Assembly (NCBI GenBank): GCA_907165065.1
Contig: OU015525.1
Location: 2,484,622 to 2,548,621, forward strand
DNA length: 64,000 nt
Direction of reading: 5' to 3'
DNA from: Caprimulgus europaeus
Taxonomy: Eukaryota > Chordata > Aves > Caprimulgiformes > Caprimulgidae
Part shown: piece by piece, positions 51,882-63,246 of the stretch
Layout: the number at the start of each line of letters is the position of its first letter
Numbering within the stretch: the stretch's first letter is position 1
Notes under the pieces: model-generated
Seen by the model: only the letters and a program-made list of their open reading frames with translations
Told to the model about the DNA's origin: nothing
Database searches by the model: none
Translations under genes and position numbers: made by a program

Positions 51882-53426
51882 TTCCCCAGACTATTAAGTC
51901 TTTCTTTGAAGACAGAAGGAAATGGACACTCTACCTCTTCCTTTGATGTTTCACCCCAATGGTTGATCAAGCTTGTGGTTTAATTTGGTTTTGTTTCCAG
52001 GGAGAATTCATCAGACAGCACCATGAAGCATTAGCTCTTGTTGCATTCCCCATGAGGAGAGAAAAAGAAAGATATACTGAAGAAAATACCTGTCTGGAAT
52101 AATTAGGTCACCTCTTTGTCATATTAGCATGATAAGAAATCAGGTAACTTTGGTCATTCACTGCAGGGCATTTTCTCCAGTCTTCAAAACCACATCCCTT
52201 CGTTGTTTGTTTTCTTCAAACCCTTTGCCAAGTGTACACACAATACCAGCAGAGAGAAGACTAACATCCATGGAGAAGAAGAGTCCCTTTCACGTGTACA
52301 TCATTTCTTCATACCTCCAGGGATCACCTAAGATGTCTTGACATGGCTGTGGGATGTGGACAGTTGTCCCATTGGATTGCGAAAGCAATGCTCTGTCAAA
52401 TCCCTTTCCCTCCACATGTACAGAGTTCATCTTGTGCTTCCATGGGCCCACATTTTTCATTTAGCTGAATAATGATCAGATCCCCACTGATGCTTCTCCT
52501 GTAACAAGGACTTAACCACCTCCTCAGTCTTTGCATCATTCACACATTTTACCATCAGTAAATTCCTACTTGCCTTTAGCAACCTGCTGATGATAACATC
52601 ATGTTTGGGACCAAACCTTGTAGAACCTACTGGGAGCTTTTTTTTTTTGCTTTTTCTGTTCATTAATGATTATCCATAGGCATCTCCTTGAGATCTGTGT
52701 GTTAGGTGGATTTTAATCCATTTTATTACTCTTATTACGTGTTAGTCACAACATGAGTGCAAGAAGTCACCTGTTCACAAAGGTGAGAAGAGATTGCTTA
52801 AGAAAAAAAAAAACTTAAGTAAAATACTGTGAATAATGGTTGGAGCATTTTATTCAGCCATGGGAAACATCAGTCAAGGGAAATGCCTGTGGGAGTAACA
52901 GCACACTGAATGCATAATAGCTGACATTTCCAATGTTGCAGGAATTGTTTATAATGGAGTTTTTTTTATGCAACTCCATTTGTTTTCCTAAGAAAATTGT
53001 TCTTCCTTGAAGCTGGAGATGAATATACCTACGTATTAAAGCTTTACAGATACATGTATCCATGAAAATTTACTTTTCATAATGCTTTGTCAAGAAACAA
53101 ACTGAACTCTGCTCTATGCTTCTAAGTTCACTCCAGTAGAACAGATTTTGGAGAGAGTCAAACTGTATTGGACAATCAGGTAGGATGGGGCTTACTAATG
53201 GTGCAGCTATGAAAATGTGGGCTGAGAGAATCTGTTTCACAACCTGCAGTGCTGTAACCGCAGCATAAACTTAATTGACAGAAAAAGGTGAGTAGTTGCC
53301 TCTATTTTAGGACATTGTTAGGGTTTCTTTGGCTGAAATTCTATGATATTTTTCATTCTCAGTCTTTAGAAGCAGAAAATAAAGATAAAACATTTTTTTT
53401 TTCCCATACATATTTTATTACCTAAT
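51882..53426. other. Unique sequence, no gene seen
   Basis: No gene or transposon recognised. A T10 run occurs near 52640 and an A13 run near 52802. Confidence 0.5.
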
Positions 53427-53780
53427 TGTGTTGGTTTTAGCCTGTCCTGCAGCCAAATACCAAACAGACACTTGCTCACCCTCCTCCAGTAGGATGGAGA
53501 AGAGAATTAGAAGGGTAAAAGTGAAAAAACTCCTGGGTTGAGGTTAAAAAAAATAATAATAATTGAAATAAAATAATAATTAGAATAATAATGATAATAA
53601 CAGTAATAACAGAATATTTAAGTGATGCACCATGATGCACAGTGCAATTGCTCACCACCTGCTGACTGATACCCAGCCTGTTCCTGGATAACAATCCTGG
53701 AGCAGAAACAATCCCAAAACAAAACCACATTTCTGGAAGAGAGGTTGGAAAGTCCTTCATCTTCTAGTGATAATTGAAAG
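53427..53780 (-). mobile_element. Decayed LTR of an avian ERV family, 5' part missing
   Basis: Read on the minus strand, it ends at the left with the LTR terminus (plus strand TGTGTTGGTTTTAGCC, an altered TGTCGTGGTTTAACCC type end). Inward lie the GAGAAGAGAATTAGAAGGG and AAAAGTGAAAAAACTCCTGG segments, an AAT-rich core (53548-53612) and GTGCAATTGCTCACCACCTG. The same ordered segments occur, inverted, in the LTR at 58840-59482. The boundary near 53780 is uncertain because the 5' part of the LTR is lost or too diverged, and no target-site duplication can be shown. Confidence 0.75.
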
Positions 53781-54415
53781 CATTAATAGGTTATAAATGG
53801 AAGCAAATGTGGTGAGATGCAGCGTGCTGGGAGGCTACTTGCCTGCAAAACTGATTTTCTTTTGAGATAAGAGATCTAGGAAAGCCAACTGACTTAAGCA
53901 CCTCCTTATGCTTTCAACTGTGATCTTGCTTTTAGTATGACACTCTCATGTACCAATGAGTCTGGAAAGTTAATTTATGACAAATTCAAAGCATTTAAAC
54001 TTCAGGTTCAGCCTAGGCTGCCATCATGTCCAGCTTCACTAACAAGGACTAAGAAACAAAGACTAAAAGACAAGGACTAAATGTGAGTCTCTAGATCAGG
54101 CAGGCTGAGTATCTGTATCTTTTAAAATAAATATCTATGCAAGTTGTGCTGTTCTAATAGTTTTTCCTCAACAGAAGAGAGTACTACCAGCTCTCAGAAT
54201 TTTAGTAAAAGCCTCCTGATGACTGATATTTTTCTTAAAGCTCTTGATCTTGGACTCATGCTATTTTGTGATAATCACTACTTTCATACATAAGAACCTC
54301 ACATAATTGCCAAGATGGTCTTTCCAATGTGACCTGACCGTGTTCAAATGGCTCAAAAAGAAAAGACAAGAAAAGGACACAGATTTTTCCAATCTTATGA
54401 ACTAAGATGTGCACA
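53781..54415. other. Unique sequence, no gene seen
   Basis: Contains three imperfect copies of an ACAAGGACTAA-like unit at 54041-54082. Nothing else recognised. Confidence 0.5.
54041..54082. repeat. Imperfect threefold short tandem repeat
   Basis: AACAAGGACTAAG, AACAAAGACTAAA and GACAAGGACTAAA follow each other with one to three base differences and small spacers. Confidence 0.7.
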
Positions 54416-55026
54416 CAGAATCACAGAATCACAGAATATTAGGGATTGGAAGGGACCTCAAAAGATCATCCAGTCCAATCCCCCTGCCGGAGCAGGAACA
54501 CCCAGATGAGATCACACAGGAAGGCATCCAGGCGGGTCTTGAATGTCTCCAGAGAAGGAGACTCCACACCCTCCCTGGGCAGCCTGTCCCAGTGCTCTGG
54601 CACCCTCACAGTAAAGAAGTTCCCCCTCAAATCCAAGTGGAACCTCCTGTGTTCCAGCTCACACCCATTGCCCCTTGTCCTATCATTGGACATCACTGTG
54701 AAGAGCCTGGCTCCATCCTCCTGACACTCACCCTTCAAATATTTATAAACATTAATGAGGTCCCCCCTCAGCCTCCTCTTTTCAAGCTAAAGAGACCCAG
54801 CTCCCTCAGCCTTTCCTCATCAGGGAGATGCTCCACTCCCTTCATCATCTTGGTGGTTCTGAGCTGGACTCTCTCAAGCAGCTCCCTGTCCTTCTTGAAC
54901 TGTGGGGCCTAGAACTGGACACAATATTCCAGCTGTGGCCTCACCAGGGCAGAGTAGAGGGGAAGAAGAACCTCTCTTGACCTACTAACCACAGCCCTTC
55001 TAATGCACCCCAGGATGCCATTGGCC
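54416..55026 (-). mobile_element. CR1 LINE fragment, well preserved
   Basis: Begins with three reversed ATTCTGTG-type octamers. The minus strand frame 54466-54738 is open and reads [36 protein letters not shown] and [13 protein letters not shown], the C-terminal end of ORF2. Upstream the blocks LFSLKRG-like and ELLERV are legible with frame breaks. Overall it is closely similar to 12774-13434, in opposite orientation about 41 kb away. Confidence 0.95.
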
Positions 55027-57520
55027 ACAGCTGTAACTGAACAAGGCCTGTTGCTCTAATAGCTCTCTCAATCATGAAGAGCTCTTGCTCTTGACAGAGG
55101 TCTACAAACAGGTTGGTGCAACCAAAGAGAGAGAGATTGCTCTCTCTCATGGAGTATTTCACTTTTTCTTCTCTTTTGGATCCTGAATGTAGAATTGCAT
55201 TTTACCTCACTCACTTGAAAATCCTGCTTTTTAGAATGAAGATCTATTAAAAACAAAAGATACTATGGGACATAGAAGTGTTTTTGACTGCAACCAATCT
55301 GACTGAATAACTGGAGATGTAGTACAAAGATAAGGACACATCTCTTGTGTGAAATGTGATACAAAGTTCAGTTAGTTCAGACTGCTAAATAAGGTGACCA
55401 CAAAGTGACAAGAAAGTCTTTAGGAGCTGGAGATTATAATTTTTATGTGTGGTTACACACTGCCCAATGCATTCCTGCTACAAGCAGGGAAAAAGGGGAC
55501 AGGTCTGGAGTGAAGTCTTGGTGTCCTGGCTTAGCACTGAGAGCTCTTTCTTTATTGCAAAGATAGTTTGGGAAAAACATCTGAGAGGGAAGCTGTGATT
55601 TGATTTCAAATACTGGTGTCTCCAAGATTTGAGGAATTTAGGTCAGGACTTAGTCAAACTGATAACTGAACACTTAGCAGACAACTTTTAGCTGATGTGA
55701 TAAGAGGAAGCGATTCATCCACAGGCTTGAAGCATTAGCGGAGAAAAATGCAGCAAACTACCCCACAAACCTTTTTTTTTTCATTCTATAACCTCCAGAG
55801 ACATAAATAATCTCTCAGCCACCATTAATGTTTCCCTGAAAGAGAGAGACATTTAAGAGGGAGCGAGGTTTGTAACAATGAAATGTCAACGGTGACGTTA
55901 AAGAGGAAACAAATGTTCCCAATCGATGCTCTGGGAAGAGAACTGCTATAGATCTAAGTAGCTTGGCTCTGTGTCTGCAGAGGGAATTTTACCCCCCCTC
56001 TGCATCTCCTTTGTTGTTCATCATATTTCATTCCAGGTCAATGTGTGCAGAGGCCAGCCACTAAAAGTCAAGAGACAGAAAGACCTCATGGGCTTTTCTC
56101 GTGCCACGTGTAATTGCCATACTCACTGTCAATCACAGGTTTTATGGCTACTCCAAGGTAAGACACTGATTCCTACAGGGGTACCAGAGGTGACAATTAT
56201 CACCCTTCAAACCCTCAGTTGCCAACAGGCTGATGAATAAACCCAAATAGAAAAATCACTCATCTCAACAACTTTTTACCATAGGATGCTATTACTACTG
56301 CTGTAGAGGAAAAGCAGGATAAATGGAGGAGCTCTAGACAGCAGCTTTGAAACTGGAGCAGAATCTCTAGCACCTGAAGCTCTCACAGAGGTAGAAATGC
56401 CTTGATGTGATGTTGGTTCCTTCATCCTCTTTCTCTTACCTTATCTGCAAGCCAGAACTTCTCAGCTTTCTGCAATCACCAGAGCAATCTGCTTAGGGAC
56501 TTACAAACTCTAAACCACAAATTAGTATCTCAGTAAATTATTAGCTCCATTATTGAGCTGGGCAAACAACAGTTTAATGATGTGACAGCTCATGAGGTCT
56601 CCTCCATTTCCTGGAGAGAGTTTGATTCTGTAGTACTGAGAACATTTCAGTCACCTGGTGTCTTAAACACGTTCATGTATGAAACTACCTGTCAAAACCA
56701 GCACTAAACTTGGAGTTTCTAACACATGCTCTGAGAATGTGCTGACCTCAGGTTTAGGACCACTTATAGCCAGAGCCTTGCAATTATTGGTGTTAGAGCT
56801 GCCCCATTGTGCATGAGCAATGAAGTTGTCTTTAGTACAAGGACTTACAACCCCATTTCACCTATGAGATGAACTGTGGAGAGTATGTCCCAAGGGATGT
56901 TAATTTATTATTTATATAAAGTGTAAGTAGAAAATAATTCAGAGAGGTGGAGGCTGATGGCTCCCTGCTGTTCTGTGCTGAGTGTTGTTTCATCTACACA
57001 AATTCAATATTCCCAATATTTTTCCATTATGCACTTGAGAATTTTGACTAATCCTCCCCACACCCTTACTGCCATGCACCTCACATCCAACTGGCTCAAG
57101 CACATAAATTACTATGGCCAAAAACATACCAGGAGCTGTATTACCAGTACAGTATCCAAATAACCTTTGAGTCTCTGACTAGCTTTGCAAAGTACCCATG
57201 GCAGGGAAAAAAAACTGCTCAGTTCACATTAAACCCATTCAGAATTGAAGCAGTTTATTGATTTATTAACAACATCTAATTAACTGGCAGTGAAAGACCT
57301 CACATTCAAGATTGATACCAACAATGCAACAGATAAACTGAAATATGAGACGTACAAAAATGTTAATAAACACCTAAAGATTTCTAAACTGTAACTAATC
57401 CTGAGAGGTTCTCAGAAGTCACACACACACTGAGTTATATGTGAATACTTCTGCCCCCTCACAGGACCTGGGGGTTGCAGGAAGGATGAGTTCCCTTATT
57501 TACCTGTCATCCTGCAGAAG
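55027..57520. other. Unique sequence, no gene seen
   Basis: The part 55730-55960 has no repeat character and keeps four CpGs within about 65 bases (55861-55925), so it is the window's best guess for a conserved non-coding element. No coding exon recognised. Confidence 0.45.
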
Positions 57521-57631
57521 ACCATGGAATCATGGAATGGTTTGAGTTGGAAGGGACCTTAAAGATCATCCAGTTCCAACTCACCTGTCATGGACAGGGA
57601 TACCTTCCACTCGATCAGCTTACTCAAAGTC
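57521..57631 (-). mobile_element. CR1 LINE 3' tail, joined to an inverted 5' part
   Basis: Starts at ACCATGGAATCATGGAATGG (mutated octamers) and reads leftward. GGAAGGGACCTTAAAGATC and CTTCCACTCGATCAGCTTAC follow. It stops at 57631, where CR1 sequence of opposite strand begins without spacer. Confidence 0.92.
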
Positions 57632-57955
57632 CCCAACATAAGAAGGACATGGACCTACTGGAGCAAGCCCAGAGGAGGGCCATGAGGATCATCAGGCCCT
57701 TCTCTGGATGATCAAAGACTCAAAAAAGCGGGGGAGGGACTTTTTACAAGGGCAGGGAGTGATAGAAAAAGTGGTCATGGCTTTAAACTGGAAGAGGGGA
57801 GATTTAAATTTGATATTAGGAAGAAATTATTTCCTGTGAAGTTGTTGAGATACTGGAACATGTTTCCCAGAGAAGTTATGGAAGCTCCATCATTGGAAGT
57901 GTTCAAGGCCAGGTTGGATGAGGCTTTGAGCAACCTGGTCTAGTGGAAGGTGTGA
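57632..57955 (+). mobile_element. CR1 LINE inverted 5' part, consistent with twin priming
   Basis: Starts CCCAACATAAGAAGGACATG (ORF2) and runs through GGAAGAGGGGAGATTTAAAT and GTTCAAGGCCAGGTTGGATG. It ends at AACCTGGTCTAGTGGAAGGTG, without the usual tail. It overlaps the adjacent minus-strand piece by about 32 bases of element sequence, differing at 5-6 positions. An internal deletion removes part of the ORF2 end. The order (inverted upstream part joined by its 5' end to the 3' part) is what twin-primed LINE integration produces. Two separate insertions remain possible. Confidence 0.85.
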
Positions 57956-58834
57956 AACTTAATCTAGTGGAAGACAGAAAAAGAAGGGAGGATTTTTAAG
58001 GGAAAAGCCTGGAAAGGAAGAAATTACAAGGATGACTCAAGTCTGTCAAGATCCATATGGCCCACTGGGCTGTGTGGCTTAGGTGGGACAAATGCTTTGG
58101 TGAAAAGCATGTGGGTGAGGGGCATTGCAAAACCATATTCTAGCCAGATTCTCACATATGTGCTTCCTATGTGGTCCACTGGACCAGCCTTTGGTGGGAA
58201 TTCAGGGTATGGTTCAAACAAGGCGTGGGAAGAACAAATCTCCTGGCTACTCCAGGCCTCCTGAGATGCTAACTCATCCTGCCCAGTGCTGGGATACTGC
58301 TCATAGTCTGTGTAGCCCAAGACACTGCTTTAGCCTCACTTATACATAGAAGTTCTGCAGTCCCCCACATTCTCCTAGGCTCAGCTGGTCTGCCAGAGAG
58401 CTATCCCTGCTTGGACCCACCCTAAGTCCCATGTCTTCTTCCTCAGTCACCACCTGCCTGAAGCTGCAGCAGAGCCAACAAAGAACAATTCCTCCAATAA
58501 AACCCTGTTTTATGGGTGTGCTGCTTTGTCTCTATCAGTCCCTCTTTGAAAACTTTGTTAAAACTGGTCCATTAAAAAGTAAAATAAAAGTAAAATAAAA
58601 GCGTTGAATTCCAAATTAGATAATAAAGCTGGAGCTAATCAGGCCCTTAGCTGCTATGAATTTTTTATGTCTTTGTCATTGCCATAATTGAGCAAAATGG
58701 GGTGGGGAGTGAAACAGGAGCACTTGGCTGGGGGTCTGAGCTCTTCGTTGGATTTAATGCAAGGGTAGAGGCAGTACAAGGAAACAGACACTCAGGAAGA
58801 GTGCAGATCCTTGCTTTAGTCATCAAAAAAGTAA
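57956..58834. other. Unique sequence, no gene seen
   Basis: Short AAAAGTAAAAT repeats at 58578-58600. No gene recognised. Confidence 0.5.
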
Positions 58835-58839
58835 CAAGG
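58835..58839. repeat. Target-site duplication CAAGG, left copy
   Basis: Exact match to 59483-59487 on the other side of the LTR. Confidence 0.92.
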
Positions 58840-59260
58840 AGTCCTGGTTTCACTAGGATAAGGTTGGTTTTCTTAGTGGATAGAGTAGCTGTGTTCAGGT
58901 TTCAGTATGGGATTTGTTATGAGAACGTTGATAACATATTGATGTTTTTAGTTGTTACTGGAAGTCCAAGGACTTTGCGTTTTGCTAGTCTGCCAGTGCA
59001 AAGAACTGGGTGGGGGATGAGGGGGGCAGGAAGTAGTAATTAGTAACACCCAAAACTGACCATTTAGATATGCCAAAAAGATATTCCATATCATATAATG
59101 TCATGTTCAGTATATTAATGAGGGTTGACCAAAAAGCTGGGGATTCTCTCAGGGATCTCTGTGGCTCACTGTTCTGGGACTGCAGTTCTGGGTTCAAGGT
59201 TCCTTTTTACTTCTCTGTTGGCAACTGGTGAGCAATTGTACTGTGCATCACTCATTCATA

Positions 59261-59328
<68 letters not shown>

Positions 59329-59482
59329 TCCAATTATTAAATTATTCTTATCTCTTATCTACAAGTCTCCTCATCTTTACCTCTCCAATTGTCTCCCCTA
59401 TTCCCTGGGTGGTGGGAGTGGAATGGCACAGAGTGCGAGCAGCTGTGTGGTGTTTGGCTGCCAGCCAAGTTGAACTACTACA
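58840..59482 (+). mobile_element. Solo LTR of a widespread avian ERV family
   Basis: 643 bases. The 5' end is AGTCCTGGTTTCAC (original TG has become AG) and the 3' end is GTTGAACTACTACA. The family is recognised by its ordered segments: TTGATAACATATTGATGTTT near 58930, AAAGATATTCCATATCATAT near 59076, GTGAGCAATTGTACTGTGCA near 59229, and GAGTGCGAGCAGCTGTGTGG near 59430. In the middle the family's own TTATT-rich stretch has become a (TTG)9(TTA)12 repeat. A perfect CAAGG duplication flanks it, and no internal viral region remains. The five-base duplication suggests an ERVL-type integrase. Confidence 0.93.
59263..59325. repeat. (TTG)9(TTA)12 compound microsatellite inside the LTR
   Basis: Nine TTG units at 59263-59289 pass directly into twelve TTA units at 59290-59325 in the same phase. 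A single G/A change in one unit that then spread would explain the compound structure. Confidence 0.96.
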
Positions 59483-59487
59483 CAAGG
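59483..59487. repeat. Target-site duplication CAAGG, right copy
   Basis: Pairs exactly with 58835-58839. Confidence 0.92.
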
Positions 59488-60716
59488 GAACAAGGAACAG
59501 TCAGGCCCCTTTCAGTACAGGTGCTGTTGATTACTTATAAGATCTAGGCCAGTAAGAGGTCAGACTTTAGTGGTTTCCAGCTGGTATTACAAATTAGGGG
59601 TTGTATATAAGAGGTGCATCAATTTTTTTTGCTTCCTTCTTTGCTCTTATTGAGGTGATAAACTGGAATAATGCAGGCAGGATAAACAGTCCCTTGGGTT
59701 AAATGAACCCAAAATAAACCCCTTCTTTTGTTTCAATAAACTTGGGTTGAGTGAAACAGTTACCCAGCCTGATTCAAAAGCTTTTTGCCTCTTAATGATT
59801 TGTTGTTTGGGGCTAAATTTCTAAATTAAATATTTTCTATGAGGAAAGACAAAATACCTCATCACTATTCAAATCTTTCTTTTCATCTGAGGAATTCAGC
59901 TATTAAATGGCCCTGAATTGTTTCAGTCCAACAGTTTTGATGAGCAAAAAGTACTTAAACACACATTTTTGCTGTGTGTTAGTACCAATTTTACTGCCTT
60001 TTCTTGGGCTCATGCTATTGCTGCTCTGCTGGTATCTGTGAAGCTGCTCATGGAGCAGTTTCTCTGAGCAGATAAATGTAAGCTAGAACCTAAAGAAACA
60101 CCAGATAGGAGGTAAAATGAAATAGTTCCTATACAAAGACTTTTACTTTGGAATAAGAGGGCTCTTTGCCCATCTCCATCATTTGGCCACCTTCTCTTCC
60201 CAGCCCAAGTTCAGCTCAACACACAGGAGCTGCTAACCTGCTAAATTGCATTCTAAGGTAACAGGCTAGGAATGATTATGCAAATGGTTCAAGCAGATGT
60301 GCATTGCTCTGGCTGGATCTGAACCAGCTGTGACTGAGAAGTAATGTTGCAATGGTTTGCATGATGCCAAGTCTAAGAAGTCCTAAAGGAAAGTGGTCCA
60401 TGGAACTCTTATTCCAGACCACAGCAGTCCATGCAGACCAGAGAGGACAATGTGCTTGCTCTGTTTCACTCCTGATATACTGGCTACATGTTTTGACCTT
60501 TTTTTTCCCCTTGAATCTGCTGTTTCAGGCTGCATCATCCTATATTGACTTTTATACATCCACCACAGTTGAGTACGTTCTACTTTGCTTACCACAGTGA
60601 TGGTTGCTACCTTTGGCATGAGTCACAGCCACTGTTCAGTTGCAGCATTCAGCACTGAAAACCAGGAGAAAATACAAAATCTACATGCAAACAGAAATGC
60701 AGAACTGGAAACAAAT
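59488..60716. other. Unique sequence, no gene seen
   Basis: No recognised element. Short overlapping open frames near 60352-60619 have no known domain. Confidence 0.5.
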
Positions 60717-61130
60717 ATAGAATTGCTGAATTGTAGAATGCTGTGAGTTGGAAACGACCCACCAGGATGATGGAGTCCAACTCCTATCCCTGCACAGGAC
60801 AATCCCAACATTCACACCATGTCCCTGAGGGCCTTGGCCAAATGCTGCTGGAATCTTGTCAGCCTTGGGGCCATGAGCACCTCCCTGGGGAGCCTGTGCC
60901 AGTGCTCCACCACCCTCTGCCTCAAGAACCTTTTCCTCATGGCCAACCTCACCCTCCCCTGCCACATCTTCCTGCCATGTCCTCTGCTCCTGGCGTTGGT
61001 GGCCAGAGAGAAGAGATCAGCACCTGCCCCTCCTCTTCCCCTTGGGAGGAAGTTCCAGACCACGATGAGATCTCCTCTCAGTCTCCTCTTCTCCAGGCTG
61101 AACAAACCAAGTGACCTCAGCCTCTCCTCA
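60717..61130 (-). mobile_element. CR1 LINE fragment, young subfamily
   Basis: The tail is altered (ATAGAATTGCTGAATTGTAG) but the body is well preserved. The minus-strand frame 60812-61105 is open and reads [20 protein letters not shown], then [20 protein letters not shown], then ALRDMV, the ORF2 C-terminus. It is about 97% identical by eye to 4435-4850, including a run of roughly 150 identical bases, and in the same orientation 56 kb away. Confidence 0.95.
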
Positions 61131-62055
61131 TCCAGCTATGTAAGATTGTTTCACTTCTATTTCAATAATTGCTTAATTAGGAGGTGATCTTCAAAATATT
61201 TAGACCTGCAGAAGTGAAACTGGAAATGTTTCATACAGCACTTCCAGCCACGTCTTCAGACTTGTTTGCCTTCCCCACCATTTGCAAAACAAATGAACCA
61301 GGAGCTATTTTACAGCACTAAAATAGTATAAAAATGAATGCTTAACATTCACCAAAATGCATAGAGATGGATGAGCAAATGCAGACTTACCTAGGATTGG
61401 ATGTATGAATGATCTTGCTTCACTCCCAACAAGGGTGATTTTTTCAGGATGAGTAGGTTTAAAAAGCAGAAGTGATCTGCAGAGGTTGAGAAGCTCTAAG
61501 CTATCCTGATCTGTTAATTAATTGTGTAGATCCTCTGTTATTCCTTACCACATAGACCTGAGGTAACTGTTAACTGAAGAACCTCTTCATTCTCTGTTAT
61601 TCTGGGAGGACCACATGCTCTTATCTACCTTAAGCAGGTGACTTAGGTCATTAAGCAGAGATGGATTTTATATATAAAAAACTATATCTCACATCAGTAG
61701 CAGGTAAGTCCCCCTTCTGCATTTTATTTCCCCTAAATAAAATGATTTGAAAACCAGCAACAATCAGGATTGGCTGCATTGCAGCCTCACCAGGCATGAT
61801 TCTATGAAATAAAACCTGAGGGGAAGGATCAGAAAGGTTGGCAAGGTTGGGAAGAGGAAAGGAGGTACACTTGCTTTAGAAAACAATTTCACAGCACACT
61901 GATTTCTTCACTGTGCCATCAACATTGCTTGTTCTTAGCAAGAGTGAAGCTCCACCACATTGGAGGTAGTAGATACCCAAAAGCAGATAGCGACACACAA
62001 GACCTGTGGAGCACAGGCATTGCTGACGTAAACTCAGTGAGACTTTGGTAACTCC
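61131..62055. other. Unique sequence, no gene seen
   Basis: Nothing recognised in about 0.9 kb. Confidence 0.5.
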
Positions 62056-62230
62056 TCATAGAAGAATAATAAAATTATTGAGGTCAGAAGGGACTTGGGA
62101 GGTGTTTGGTCAAATCTCTTACTCAAAGCAGGACTAACTTTGAAGCCAAATCCAAATTAAAAATTAGAGTATATTGCTCAGGGACTTGTCCAGTCTAGTT
62201 TTGAATATCTCCAGAGGTTAAAAATCTCAT
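62056..62230 (-). mobile_element. Old, diverged CR1 LINE 3' fragment
   Basis: TCATAGAAGAATAATAAAAT is a decayed tail. GGTCAGAAGGGACTTGGGAG, TTACTCAAAGCAGGACTAAC and TTTTGAATATCTCCAGAGG keep the order of a CR1 subfamily with CTCAAAGCAGG. Many differences mark it as the oldest CR1 here. Confidence 0.8.
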
Positions 62231-63086
62231 ATTTTTTCTGCTGTTTAATTTTTCCTCTGGGTGAACAGACCCAGCTCTCATGAACAGTGTCACCCTGAGA
62301 AGGTAATTGCTCTGGAAATACTTGGCCACTGCAGTGAAGGACTATAGTGATACTGTGAATAGTTGGATGTGTGGATGAAAGAAGCCTGAAGAGTTGGGAT
62401 GATACAACCATGTAGCCTTCAGTCCTAACACACCTTTTATCTCCCAATTAAGATTATTTAATTCTTCCCTCTATTTGTTCAGCATTTGCTATTCAAAACT
62501 CTACTGGATGGCCTAGATCATAGAGGAACTTAGATTTTAAGTACTCAGCTTGAGCAATTTTAATCTTCTTTGAACAGAACCCAGTGAACTCCATGTCTTC
62601 AAGATCAATTGTAGAAGCTGCTTCTACTCTTCATGGCAGCAATGGCCTTGGGGTTGGATTTGAGATCAAATTCACATGATCTAGGTCAGCTGGAGTGTCC
62701 ACAGGGCTGTTTTCATTTAGCCATGACTATCCAAGAGTGGGTTGGATAAGGGTAATCTCCCCTTCTGGACTAGCAGCTGAAGGCTGGAGAGATGTGCTGA
62801 GGTCTAGAAGTCTTTCTAATTACTCTCTAAATGGAAGGTCTTCAAATATCTAAGTGAAGGAGATAATTTTTGAAAGAGAGGCAAAAAACAGTGGCTGAAA
62901 GCAGAAACAAGAGTAGACAAAGTATAAGTGTTTTACAGATAAATTATTTAGATGCCAAACCCAGTTGTCACAGGAGGAAAGAAACTTTCCACCCAGAAAT
63001 CCCTTAAAAAAGAACAGGTTTTAAAAATATTAGCTTTTGTTCTTATTGATTGTTCTAGAGATGAGACAGAAAGTATTTGTTGAAAT
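62231..63086. other. Unique sequence, no gene seen
   Basis: Nothing recognised. Decayed CR1 sequence may continue a little past 62230. Confidence 0.45.
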
Positions 63087-63246
63087 AGTTGCTAATGCTC
63101 CCTCCCTGGAAGTGTTCTGGGCCAGGTTGGATGAGGCTTTGAGCAACCTGGTCTAGTGGAAGATGTCCCTGCTTATGGCAGGGGGGTTGGAACTGGATGA
63201 GCTTTAAGGTCCTTTCCAACCCAAACCATTCTATGATTCTGTGATT
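63087..63246 (+). mobile_element. CR1 LINE 3' tail fragment
   Basis: From GCTAATGCTCCCTCCCTGG through GGCCAGGTTGGATGAGGCTT to AACCATTCTATGATTCTGTG. Well preserved, and the same tail type as 41792-41942. Confidence 0.95.

Noticed and set aside
53427..59482. A provirus bounded by the second LTR pair
   Set aside because: Opposite orientation, with two CR1 insertions and unique DNA between them. The right-hand LTR has its own CAAGG duplication.
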